The notes under the pieces are model-generated. The model made no database searches. It worked only from the letters and a program-made list of their open reading frames with translations, and was not told where the DNA came from. Both the position numbers and the translations under genes were made by a program. From Burkholderiaceae bacterium (GTDB lineage: Bacteria > Pseudomonadota > Gammaproteobacteria > Burkholderiales > Burkholderiaceae_C), in assembly GCA_017999135.1 (NCBI GenBank), contig JAGOBT010000021.1, positions 1-15,356 on the forward strand: a stretch of 15,356 nt of DNA, written 5' to 3'. Numbering within the stretch: the first letter of the stretch is position 1; each line of letters begins with the position of its first letter. Positions 7,246-13,555 of this stretch are shown one piece after another.

Positions 7246-7797
7246 ATGCAATTCATCACCCACGCCTCCCAAGACCCCTGGCATGCCGCCGGTGGCGAAG
7301 ACGGCCCGCAACCCCACCCGCCGGTGCGCGCCCACAGCCTGCTGACGCTGGAGCAGTGGCATGCCGTGCGCCAGACCTGGCCGGCCACCGTGCCCGCCGG
7401 CATCACGCTGGCCAACACCGTCGACATCGAGACCCTGGCCGCTGATCTGCTGCGCTTTGGTCTGGTGGTGCTTCACTTCCCGAAGTGGGTGGACGGCCGC
7501 GCCTACACCCAGGCCCGGCTGCTGCGCGCCCGCTACCGCTTCCGTGGCGACGTGCGCGCCACCGGCGACGTGCTGGTCGACATGGTGCCGCTGCTGGCGC
7601 GCACCGGCTTCAGCCAGGCCCAGCTGCGCGCCGACCAGAAGCTGGACGTGGCGCAGCGCGCGCTGGGCTTCTTTGCCGGCCACTACCAGGGCGACGTGCT
7701 GCAGCCCAGGCCCGCCTTCGCCCGCGATCTGAGCCAGGAAGCCGGCCCGGCCGCCGAACGCGCCCGTGCCGAGCTGCACGCCGGCCAGGGCATCTGA
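7246..7797 (+). CDS. DUF934 family protein, sulfite-reductase-associated
   Basis: A 183-residue soluble protein of the DUF934 family (PF06073), recognisable from ANTVDIETLAADL, then FPKWVDGRAYTQARLLR and RYRFRGDVRATGDVLVDMV in general pattern. No cofactor motif, conserved cysteine pair, signal peptide or membrane segment is visible. The biochemical role is unknown. The family is found almost always beside cysI in proteobacterial sulfur-assimilation operons, so a part in sulfite reductase function or assembly is a reasonable guess. A good GAGG ribosome binding site lies 6 nt before the ATG, 14 nt after cysI. Its own 3' end carries the AAGGA binding site of cysH. Confidence 0.88.
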   Translation: MQFITHASQDPWHAAGGEDGPQPHPPVRAHSLLTLEQWHAVRQTWPATVPAGITLANTVDIETLAADLLRFGLVVLHFPKWVDGRAYTQARLLRARYRFRGDVRATGDVLVDMVPLLARTGFSQAQLRADQKLDVAQRALGFFAGHYQGDVLQPRPAFARDLSQEAGPAAERARAELHAGQGI

Positions 7798-7808
7798 AGG
7801 ACCTTGCC

Positions 7809-8714
7809 ATGAGCGCCATCGCCCTGTACGCCCGCGCCACCGCCGGCTTCGACGACCGTGTCGCGGCCACGCTGCGGCGCCTGCGCGACGCCGCCACGGC
7901 GCATGCCGGCCGCATCGTGCAATCCACCAGCCTGGGCGCCGAAGACATGGTGGTCACCGACCTGATCGCCCGCCACCGGCTGCCGATCACCATCGCCACG
8001 CTGGAGACCGGTGCGCTGCACCCCGAGACGGTGGCGTTGATCGACCGCATCACCATGCACTACGGACTGCCGGTGGCCGTGTTCCGGCCGCAGGCCGAGG
8101 CGGTGGTGCAGTTCGTGCGCCGCCATGGCGACCAGGCCATGTACCAGAGCCTGGACCTGCGCAAGGCCTGCTGCGGCATCCGCAAGATGGAACCGCTGGG
8201 CCGCATGCTGGCCGGGCAGACGGCCTGGGTGACCGGCCTGCGCCGCGAGCAGAGCAACGCCCGTGGCGAGGTGCCGTTTGCCGACACCGACGATGCAGGC
8301 CGCGCCAAGCTCAACGTGCTGGCCGACTGGAGTTGGGCTGACGTCTGGCACTACATCCAGCTGAACGGCGTGCCGCACAACCCGCTGCACGACCAGTTCA
8401 TGCCCAGCATCGGCTGCGCGCCCTGCACCCGCGCCATCGCGGTGGGCGAGCCCTTCCGCGCCGGCCGCTGGTGGTGGGAAAGCGAGGGCGCCAAGGAATG
8501 CGGCTTGCATGTCAAGGCGCATTCCGACGACGCGCCAGCGTCGTCGCTCTCGCGCAGCGAGAGCGGTGCCATCGCTTCGGCGCAGGCTCATGTCGGCGAA
8601 GCCGACGTGAAGGCTGCGTCAGCAGCCGGCCGGAGCCAAAACGAATCGCTGAAGGAGTGCGGCCTGCACGTGAAGCAGGAAGCCGCAGTTTCGATGATCG
8701 GAGAACGCGCATGA
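7809..8714 (+). CDS. cysH: Adenylylsulfate (APS) reductase with a duplicated catalytic tail
   Basis: A 301-residue assimilatory reductase turning APS into sulfite and AMP. The cysteine pairs Cys121-Cys122 (KACCGIRK) and Cys203/Cys206 (CAPC) bind a 4Fe-4S cluster and mark an APS rather than PAPS reductase. STSLGAEDMV near the N-terminus is the PP-loop-like nucleotide site. The nucleophilic cysteine of this family sits in a C-terminal KECGLH tail and is found at the expected place (Cys231). Unusually, the protein does not end there. About 45 residues follow, rich in Ala and Ser and coded by palindromic DNA. Then a second identical KECGLHVK appears with Cys284, followed by 16 more residues. Relatives normally end soon after one tail. 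An AAGGA ribosome binding site supports the ATG at 7809. The stop overlaps the cysD start by 4 bp. Codons of the insert (TCA, GCA, CCA, CAA, GCT) are less biased than those of the rest. Confidence 0.94.
   Translation: MSAIALYARATAGFDDRVAATLRRLRDAATAHAGRIVQSTSLGAEDMVVTDLIARHRLPITIATLETGALHPETVALIDRITMHYGLPVAVFRPQAEAVVQFVRRHGDQAMYQSLDLRKACCGIRKMEPLGRMLAGQTAWVTGLRREQSNARGEVPFADTDDAGRAKLNVLADWSWADVWHYIQLNGVPHNPLHDQFMPSIGCAPCTRAIAVGEPFRAGRWWWESEGAKECGLHVKAHSDDAPASSLSRSESGAIASAQAHVGEADVKAASAAGRSQNESLKECGLHVKQEAAVSMIGERA
8493..8675 (+). repeat. Direct repeat of the catalytic-tail coding sequence within cysH
   Basis: The copies are 8493-8516 and 8652-8675, 159 bp apart and in the same frame. They match at 20 of 24 bases. 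The four differences (GAA/GAG, TTG/CTG, CAT/CAC, GTC/GTG) are all synonymous, so both encode exactly KECGLHVK. The bases outside the repeat are unrelated on the two sides. It is either an old duplication kept by selection at the protein level, or a join of two diverged cysH 3' ends. Confidence 0.85.
8525..8627 (+). repeat. Cluster of four palindromes inside cysH (in-frame palindromic element)
   Basis: Four stem-loops follow one another. The first is 8525-8546, a 9-bp stem CGACGACGC/GCGTCGTCG. The second is 8545-8565, a 9-bp stem CGCTCTCGC/GCGAGAGCG. The third is 8589-8609, GTCGGC/GCCGAC extended by CAT/GTG with one G-T pair. The fourth is 8612-8627, GGCTGC/GCAGCC. Loops are 3-4 nt. They lie wholly between the two tail copies and keep the reading frame open. 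The arrangement recalls REP-like or Rickettsia palindromic elements that insert into genes without breaking them. No transposase or other copy is present in the window. Confidence 0.75.
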
Positions 8715-9670
8715 ACGCGAGAGTGAACCTCGACACCCTGCTACCCGAGCTGGACCACCGGCACCTGGACTGGCTGGAAGAGGAGGCCATCTTCATCCTG
8801 CGCGAGGTGGCGGCCAGTTTCGAGCGGCCCGCCCTGCTGTTCTCGGGTGGCAAGGACAGCTGCGTGGTGCTGCGCCTGGCCGAGAAGGCCTTCAAGTCGC
8901 GGATCAGCGGCAATCAGTTCAAAGGCAAGCTGCCCTTCCCGCTGCTGCATGTCGACACCGGCCACAACTTCCCCGAGGTGATCGCCTTCCGCGACCAGCG
9001 CGTGGCCGAGATGGGCGAGCGCCTGGTGGTCGGCCACCTGGAAGACAGCATGCGGCGCGGCACCGTGCGCCTGGCGCACCCGCTGGAATCGCGCAACGGC
9101 CACCAGACGGTGACCCTGCTCGAAGCCATCGAGGAGCACCGCTTCGACTGCCTGATCGGCGGTGCACGGCGCGACGAGGAAAAGGCCCGCGCCAAGGAGC
9201 GCATTTTCAGCCACCGCGACAGCTTCGGCCAATGGCAGCCCAAGGAGCAGCGGCCCGAGCTGTGGACGCTGTTCAACACCCGCCACCGGCCTGGCGAGCA
9301 CTTCCGCAGCTTCCCGATCAGCAACTGGACCGAGCTGGACGTGTGGCTCTACATCGCCCGCGAGAACATCCCGCTGCCCGGCCTGTACTACGCCCACCAG
9401 CGGGAAGTCATCCGCCGCAAGGGCCTGCTGGTGCCGTTGACCGACGTGACGCCGCCCGAGGCTGGCGAGACGGTGGAGACCGCCACCGTGCGCTTTCGCA
9501 CCGTGGGCGACATGACCTGCACCTGCCCGGTGGAGAGCGGCGCCGCAACCGCTGCCGACATCGTGGCCGAGACGCTGACCGTGACGGTGAGCGAGCGCGG
9601 CGCCACCCGCATGGACGACCGCACCAGCGACGCCAGCATGGAGCGCCGCAAGAAAGAGGGGTACTTCTGA
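8711..9670 (+). CDS. cysD: Sulfate adenylyltransferase small subunit
   Basis: A 319-residue ATP sulfurylase catalytic subunit (PAPS reductase-like fold) that joins sulfate and ATP to form APS and pyrophosphate, driven by GTP hydrolysis in its partner CysN. The PP-loop SGGKDS lies at 45-50. HVDTGHNFPEVIAFRD, the IGGARRDEEKARAKER segment and the FPISNWTELDVWLYI stretch are family hallmarks, as is the ending MERRKKEGYF. The length is normal. The ATG at 8711 overlaps the cysH stop (ATGA) and has GGAG 7 nt upstream; the open frame continues upstream, but that part is antisense-like noise inside cysH. The ribosome binding site lies inside the extra cysH tail, so the insertion had to preserve it or bring it along. 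The stop shares its last base with the cysN start. Confidence 0.96.
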   Translation: MNARVNLDTLLPELDHRHLDWLEEEAIFILREVAASFERPALLFSGGKDSCVVLRLAEKAFKSRISGNQFKGKLPFPLLHVDTGHNFPEVIAFRDQRVAEMGERLVVGHLEDSMRRGTVRLAHPLESRNGHQTVTLLEAIEEHRFDCLIGGARRDEEKARAKERIFSHRDSFGQWQPKEQRPELWTLFNTRHRPGEHFRSFPISNWTELDVWLYIARENIPLPGLYYAHQREVIRRKGLLVPLTDVTPPEAGETVETATVRFRTVGDMTCTCPVESGAATAADIVAETLTVTVSERGATRMDDRTSDASMERRKKEGYF

Positions 9671-11019
9671 TGAGCGCCGTGCTGCAACCCGCCGACCTTC
9701 GGGCCGACCCCCACGAGCCCCTGGACGCCACCGACCACCGGGCGCTGCGCTTCCTGACCGCCGGCAGCGTGGACGACGGCAAGAGCACGCTGATCGGCCG
9801 CCTGCTGTTCGACAGCCAGGCCATCCTGGCTGACCAGCTGCAGAACCTGGAACAGCGCGCGGCCGGCGCGCCGGTCGACCTGAGCCTGCTGACCGACGGC
9901 CTGGAGGCCGAGCGGGAGCAGGGCATCACCATCGACGTGGCCTACCGCTACTTCGCCACCCGCAGCCGCAAGTTCATCATCGCCGACGCCCCCGGCCATG
10001 AGCAGTACACACGCAACATGGTGACGGCCGCCGCCGGCAGCGACGCCGCGGTGGTGCTGGTCGACATCACCAAGATCGACTGGAAGTCCGGCGCACCCGT
10101 GCAGTTGCTGCCGCAAACCCGCCGCCATGCGCTGCTGGCCCACCTGCTGCGCGTGCCCAGCATCGTGTTCGCAGTCAACAAGCTGGATGCCGTGGACGAC
10201 CCCGAGCGGGCCTTCCGCGCCACCGAGGCCGCCCTGCAGGCCTTTGCCGCCGAGGCGGGCATCTCCACGGTGGCCGCCACCATCCCGGTGAGCGCGCTGC
10301 GTGGCGACAACGTCACCGTGCCGCTGGCCGCCCCCTGGTACCACGGCCCCAGCCTGTTGCAGTTGCTGGAGCGCCTGCCCACCACGCAGGAGCGCACCAC
10401 CGGCACGCTGCTGCAGCCGGTGCAGTACGTGGCGCGCGACGAGGCCGAGGCCGGCCAGTCGGCGCAGGGCGCCGGCCACCAGCCGCGTGTGTTCTGGGGC
10501 CGCATTTCCCACGGCAGCGTGCGGGCCGGTGATGCGGTGCAGATCTTTCCGAGCGGCGAGCAGGCGGTGGTGGCCGCAGTGCGCCGCGCCGGCAGCACCG
10601 TGGCATGCGCGCAGGCGGGCGAGTCCGCCGGCATCGTGCTCGACCGGCAGTTGGACATCTCCCGCGGCGACTGGATCGCCAGCCCCGGCGGCCTGCAGCC
10701 TGCGCAGCGCTTCATCGCCACGCTGGCCTGGCTGGACACCGAGCCCGCCGTGGTCGGACGCAAGTACTGGGTGCGCCACGGCAACCGCTGGGTGCAGGCG
10801 CGCATCGGCGCCATCGCCCACCGGCTGGACATCCACAACCTGCAGCCGGTGGATGCCGAGACCCTGCAGGTCAACGAGATCGGCGAGGTCACCATCGAGC
10901 TGCAGCAGCCGCTGCCGGTGGAGCCCTATGCCAGCAACCGGGTGGGCGGCGCGCTGATCATTGTCGACCCCGCCAGCAACCGCACCAGCGGCGCCCTGCT
11001 GGTACGCTCGGCCGGGTGA
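9670..11019 (+). CDS. cysN: Sulfate adenylyltransferase subunit 1 (GTPase subunit)
   Basis: A 449-residue EF-Tu-like GTPase that partners CysD in ATP sulfurylase. The G1 loop GSVDDGKST is at 32-40, switch region EREQGITIDVAYRYF follows, G3 DAPGHEQY begins at Asp106 and G4 NKLD at 170-173. The beta-barrel domains follow, with CysN-type stretches such as LDISRGDWI and KYWVRHGNRWVQARI. The protein ends after the third domain, so there is no fused APS kinase (CysC) as in CysNC. This agrees with a CysH that uses APS directly. The start overlaps the cysD stop by one base (TGATG). The stop overlaps the cobA start. Confidence 0.95.
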   Translation: MSAVLQPADLRADPHEPLDATDHRALRFLTAGSVDDGKSTLIGRLLFDSQAILADQLQNLEQRAAGAPVDLSLLTDGLEAEREQGITIDVAYRYFATRSRKFIIADAPGHEQYTRNMVTAAAGSDAAVVLVDITKIDWKSGAPVQLLPQTRRHALLAHLLRVPSIVFAVNKLDAVDDPERAFRATEAALQAFAAEAGISTVAATIPVSALRGDNVTVPLAAPWYHGPSLLQLLERLPTTQERTTGTLLQPVQYVARDEAEAGQSAQGAGHQPRVFWGRISHGSVRAGDAVQIFPSGEQAVVAAVRRAGSTVACAQAGESAGIVLDRQLDISRGDWIASPGGLQPAQRFIATLAWLDTEPAVVGRKYWVRHGNRWVQARIGAIAHRLDIHNLQPVDAETLQVNEIGEVTIELQQPLPVEPYASNRVGGALIIVDPASNRTSGALLVRSAG

Positions 11020-11783
11020 TCTGGCCTGACGCCCTGCCCACTGCTGCAGCCCCGCCCGGGGCCCGGGTGGCCTTCATCGGCGCCGGGCCGGGCGCGGCCG
11101 ACCTGATCACGGTGCGCGGCGCCCAGCGCCTGGCGCAGGCCGAGGTGGTGCTGTTCGACGCCCTGACCGACCCCGCGCTGCAAGCCCTGGCGCCCCGGGC
11201 CCGCTGGGTGGACGTGGGCAAGCGCGGCTTCGGGCACGCCACGGGGCAGGCTGCCATCAATGCACTGCTGGTGCAGGCCGCGCAGGCGCATGCCCGGGTG
11301 GTACGGCTCAAGGGCGGTGACCCCAGCGTGTTCGGCCGGCTCGAAGAAGAAATGGCTGCGCTGCAGCAGGCTGGCATTGGCTACGAGGTGGTGCCCGGCG
11401 TCAGTGCCGCACTGGCGGCTGCGGCCGGCACGCAACGCCCGCTGACGCGCCGCGGCGCTGGCCGCAGCGTGAGCCTGACCACCGCGATGACCCACCTCGG
11501 CACGCTGCAGGCCACCCGCACCGCCGACACCGAGGTGTTCTACATGGCCGGTCGCCAACTGGGTGCGCTGGCCGCGCACCTGATGGAAGCCGGCTGGCCC
11601 GGCAGCACGCCGGCCTGCGTGGTCTCGCGTGCCGGCTGGCCCGACGCCCTGACCACCGACCACACCGTGGCCACCCTGGCCGACGCCACCACGCCCCATG
11701 CCGACCGTCCCGCCGTGGTGACGGTGGGGGCAGGCGCCCGGCCGGTGCAGGCAAGTCCACCGGCGCAAGACCCTTGTGCTTGA
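11016..11783 (+). CDS. cobA: Uroporphyrinogen-III C-methyltransferase (SUMT)
   Basis: A 255-residue SAM-dependent methyltransferase converting uroporphyrinogen III to precorrin-2, the first step toward siroheme, the cofactor of CysI. Motifs are FIGAGPGAADLITVRGAQ near the N-terminus, VRLKGGDPSVFGR and the VPGVSAALAAAAG segment, all classic SUMT. Only the methyltransferase domain is present; the dehydrogenase/ferrochelatase half of CysG must be elsewhere. The start is a GTG at 11016 that overlaps the cysN stop (GTGA). It is the only start giving the normal short N-terminus, because upstream ATGs in this frame lie deep inside cysN. The usual PLTHR sequence reads PLTRR here. Being last in the cys operon, it links cofactor supply to demand. 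Confidence 0.93.
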   Translation: MIWPDALPTAAAPPGARVAFIGAGPGAADLITVRGAQRLAQAEVVLFDALTDPALQALAPRARWVDVGKRGFGHATGQAAINALLVQAAQAHARVVRLKGGDPSVFGRLEEEMAALQQAGIGYEVVPGVSAALAAAAGTQRPLTRRGAGRSVSLTTAMTHLGTLQATRTADTEVFYMAGRQLGALAAHLMEAGWPGSTPACVVSRAGWPDALTTDHTVATLADATTPHADRPAVVTVGAGARPVQASPPAQDPCA

Positions 11784-11817
11784 CCCAGCTCCCACCTGCG
11801 GCCTGGCACGGCCCGCT

Positions 11818-11823
11818 TAAAAT
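11818..11823 (+). promoter_or_regulatory. Possible -10 element of the fdxA-reductase unit
   Basis: TAAAAT stands out in an otherwise GC-rich 115-bp gap after cobA, about 75 nt before the fdxA start. No convincing -35 box lies 16-18 bp upstream, so it is only a candidate. It is the one sign that fdxA may be transcribed apart from the cys operon. Confidence 0.4.
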
Positions 11824-11898
11824 CATGGGCTTGCATCCAGGCGGCCACGCCGCCATGCCAGCCGTCCCACCACCCGTTTGCCACCACAACCACGCGCC

Positions 11899-12222
11899 AT
11901 GACCCACGTCGTCCTCGAATCGTGCATCCGCTGCAAGTACACCGACTGTGTCGACGTGTGCCCGGTCGATTGCTTCCGCGAAGGCCCGAACTTCCTGACC
12001 ATCGACCCCGACGAGTGCATCGACTGCGCGGTGTGCATCCCCGAATGCCCGGTCAACGCCATCCTGCCCGAGGAAGACGTGCCGGCCGACCAGGTGGCCT
12101 TCATCAAGCTGAACGCCGACCTGGCGCGCAACTGGCCCAGCATCACCAAGCGCAAGGCACCCCTGCCCGACGCCGACGACTGGAAAGACCGCAAGGGCAA
12201 GCTGTCCGAGCTGATCCGCTGA
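11899..12222 (+). CDS. fdxA: 7Fe ferredoxin (3Fe-4S / 4Fe-4S)
   Basis: A 107-residue FdxA-type ferredoxin, a soluble low-potential electron carrier. By comparison with Azotobacter ferredoxin I, Cys9, Cys17 and Cys50 should hold the 3Fe-4S cluster, and Cys21, Cys40, Cys43 and Cys46 the 4Fe-4S cluster. Cys12 and Cys25 are extra. The conserved tail ([10 protein letters not shown], then KGKLSELI) is present and the length is normal. I start at MTHVVLESC (11899), the standard N-terminus; an in-frame ATG at 11878 would add seven residues not seen in the family. The reductase gene starts 9 nt after the stop, so the two are surely cotranscribed. The position right behind the cys operon suggests it may feed electrons to CysI. 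Confidence 0.95.
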   Translation: MTHVVLESCIRCKYTDCVDVCPVDCFREGPNFLTIDPDECIDCAVCIPECPVNAILPEEDVPADQVAFIKLNADLARNWPSITKRKAPLPDADDWKDRKGKLSELIR

Positions 12223-12231
12223 GCGGCCACC

Positions 12232-13332
12232 ATGCCCGGGGCTGACGCCGCCGCCGGCGCGGCAGCCGCCGCGCCCATCCCCTGCGACGCGCTGGTCATC
12301 GGCGCCGGGCCGGTCGGCCTGTGGCAGGTGTTCCAGCTGGGCCTGCAGGGCATTGCCGCCGAGGTGGTGGACGCCCTGCCCGAACCCGGCGGCCAGTGCA
12401 TCGAGCTGTACCCCGACAAGCCGATCTACGACATCCCGGCGGTGCAGGTGTGCACCGGCCGTGAACTGGCCGCCCGGCTGCTGCAGCAGATCCGCCCGTT
12501 TGCGCCGCGCTTCCACATGGAGCAAGAGGTCGCCAGCCTGCAACTGCGTGCCGATGGCGGCTTCGACGTGGCCACCAGCGTGGGCCAGGCCTTCGTGGCG
12601 CGCTGCGTGTTCATTGCGGCCGGGGTGGGCGCCTTCCAGCCCCGGCGCCTGCAGGCCGAGGGGGCCGACACCCTGCCCGCCGACCAGTTGCTGTACCGCC
12701 TGCCGCGCAACGGCACCCTGGCCAGCCGCCACGTGCTGGTGGTGGGCGGCGAAGACGCCGCAGTGCAGTCCGCAGTGCAACTGGCCGATGCCCCCGCGGA
12801 TGACGCCCCCGCAAGCATCACCCTGCTGCACCGCCGCGCCACATTGACGGCCGAGGCCGCGCTGCTGGTCCGGCTGCAGGCGCACATCGACAGCGGCCGT
12901 GTGCGCTTCCAGGCCGGCCAGGTGCTGTCGGTGCAGACCGATGCCGGCCCACCACCACGGCTGACCGGCGTGCAGGTGGTCGATGCCAACGGGCAGACGC
13001 TGGCCCTGGCCGCGGATGCGCTGCTGGTGCAACTGGGCATCAGCCCCAAGCTGGGCCCGATCAGCCAGTGGGGCCTGGCCATGGAACGCCGCCAGTTGGT
13101 GGTGGACACGGCTGGCTTCGAGACCAGCACGCCCGGCCTGCATGCGGTGGGCGATGTGGTCACCTACCCGGGCAAGAAGAAGCTGATCCTCTGCGGCTTC
13201 CATGAAGCCACGCTGGCCGCGTTTGCCGCCGTGGCGCGGCTGCGGCCCGACGAGCCCCAGCTGCTGCAATACACCACCACCAGCCCGCGCCTGCACCAGC
13301 GCCTGGGCGTGGCCACGCCCGGCAAGGCCTGA
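12232..13332 (+). CDS. Ferredoxin-NADP+ reductase, thioredoxin-reductase-like type
   Basis: A 366-residue FAD/NAD(P)-binding flavoprotein. The FAD-binding GAGPVG is at 24-29, GGQCIELYPDKPIYDIP follows, and the second nucleotide-binding loop is VVGGEDAAVQSA. The C-terminal FAD motif HAVGDVVTYPGKKKLILCG with GFHEA is diagnostic of the TrxR-like ferredoxin-NADP+ reductases of Bacillus and Chlorobium type. The redox-active CxxC of true thioredoxin reductase is absent, which supports the assignment. It shuttles electrons between NADPH and ferredoxin in the cytoplasm, and its partner is almost certainly the FdxA encoded just before. The N-terminal 17 residues are an Ala-rich extension of doubtful value; no good ribosome binding site marks the start. 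Length is slightly above the usual 330-350. Confidence 0.9.
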   Translation: MPGADAAAGAAAAAPIPCDALVIGAGPVGLWQVFQLGLQGIAAEVVDALPEPGGQCIELYPDKPIYDIPAVQVCTGRELAARLLQQIRPFAPRFHMEQEVASLQLRADGGFDVATSVGQAFVARCVFIAAGVGAFQPRRLQAEGADTLPADQLLYRLPRNGTLASRHVLVVGGEDAAVQSAVQLADAPADDAPASITLLHRRATLTAEAALLVRLQAHIDSGRVRFQAGQVLSVQTDAGPPPRLTGVQVVDANGQTLALAADALLVQLGISPKLGPISQWGLAMERRQLVVDTAGFETSTPGLHAVGDVVTYPGKKKLILCGFHEATLAAFAAVARLRPDEPQLLQYTTTSPRLHQRLGVATPGKA

Positions 13333-13359
13333 CACCGGCGCCGGGCCGGCCGCCTGCAC

Positions 13360-13365
13360 TATGAT
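13360..13365 (+). promoter_or_regulatory. Possible -10 element upstream of the TPP riboswitch
   Basis: TATGAT lies about 35 nt upstream of the first conserved riboswitch base, where a promoter for the receptor gene is expected. No good -35 box precedes it. The 27 bp between the reductase stop and this box are GC palindromes (CCGGCGCCGG, GGCCGGCC) without a T-run. Confidence 0.45.
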
Positions 13366-13394
13366 CGCTGCGCTGCGGCTTTCGAGCTGCGGCA

Positions 13395-13484
13395 CTTCGC
13401 TAGGGGTGTTGCACGGCGCAAGCCGGGCGACTGAGACAGTCCCTTTGAACCTGATTGAGGTAATCCTCGCGCAGGGAAGCAGCG
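13395..13484 (+). ncRNA. TPP riboswitch (THI element)
   Basis: The conserved core of the thiamine pyrophosphate aptamer is plain. CTAGGGGTG is near the 5' side (13400-13408), CTGAGA at 13431-13436, CCCTTTGAACCTGAT at 13441-13455, then a small stem GAGG-TAAT-CCTC and GCGCAGGGAAGC at 13469-13480. The outer limits are approximate. It lies in the leader of the TonB-dependent receptor gene, 72 nt before its ATG. A following hairpin, CACGG/CCGTG at 13494-13508, has no T-run, so control may be by masking translation start or by Rho rather than by an intrinsic terminator. TPP-bound riboswitches of this class normally turn expression off. Confidence 0.93.
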
Positions 13485-13555
13485 TGATCCGGCCACGGGT
13501 TCTCCGTGTGCGTCGTCCAGCGTTTGCCCACCTGCCATCGCCTTGAAAGCACACG

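Noticed and set aside
8525..8627. The palindrome cluster read as a CRISPR fragment or rho-independent terminator of cysH
   Set aside because: The stems are different from each other with no equal spacers, none has a T-run, and the reading frame continues through them into cysD.
8471..8711. An 80-codon upstream extension of cysD inside cysH
   Set aside because: The normal CysD N-terminus begins at 8711 with a good ribosome binding site; the extension is merely another frame of cysH.
7809..8714. The second tail of cysH as the result of a sequencing or assembly error
   Set aside because: The two copies differ at four bases and have different flanks, and the frame stays open with an overlapping cysD start, so a simple assembly duplication is unlikely, though not excluded.
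11803..11819. A perfect sigma-54 -24 element (CTGGCACGG) upstream of fdxA
   Set aside because: The matching -12 GC at the required 10-bp spacing is TT, so the promoter is incomplete; a TAAAAT -10 box is the likelier signal.
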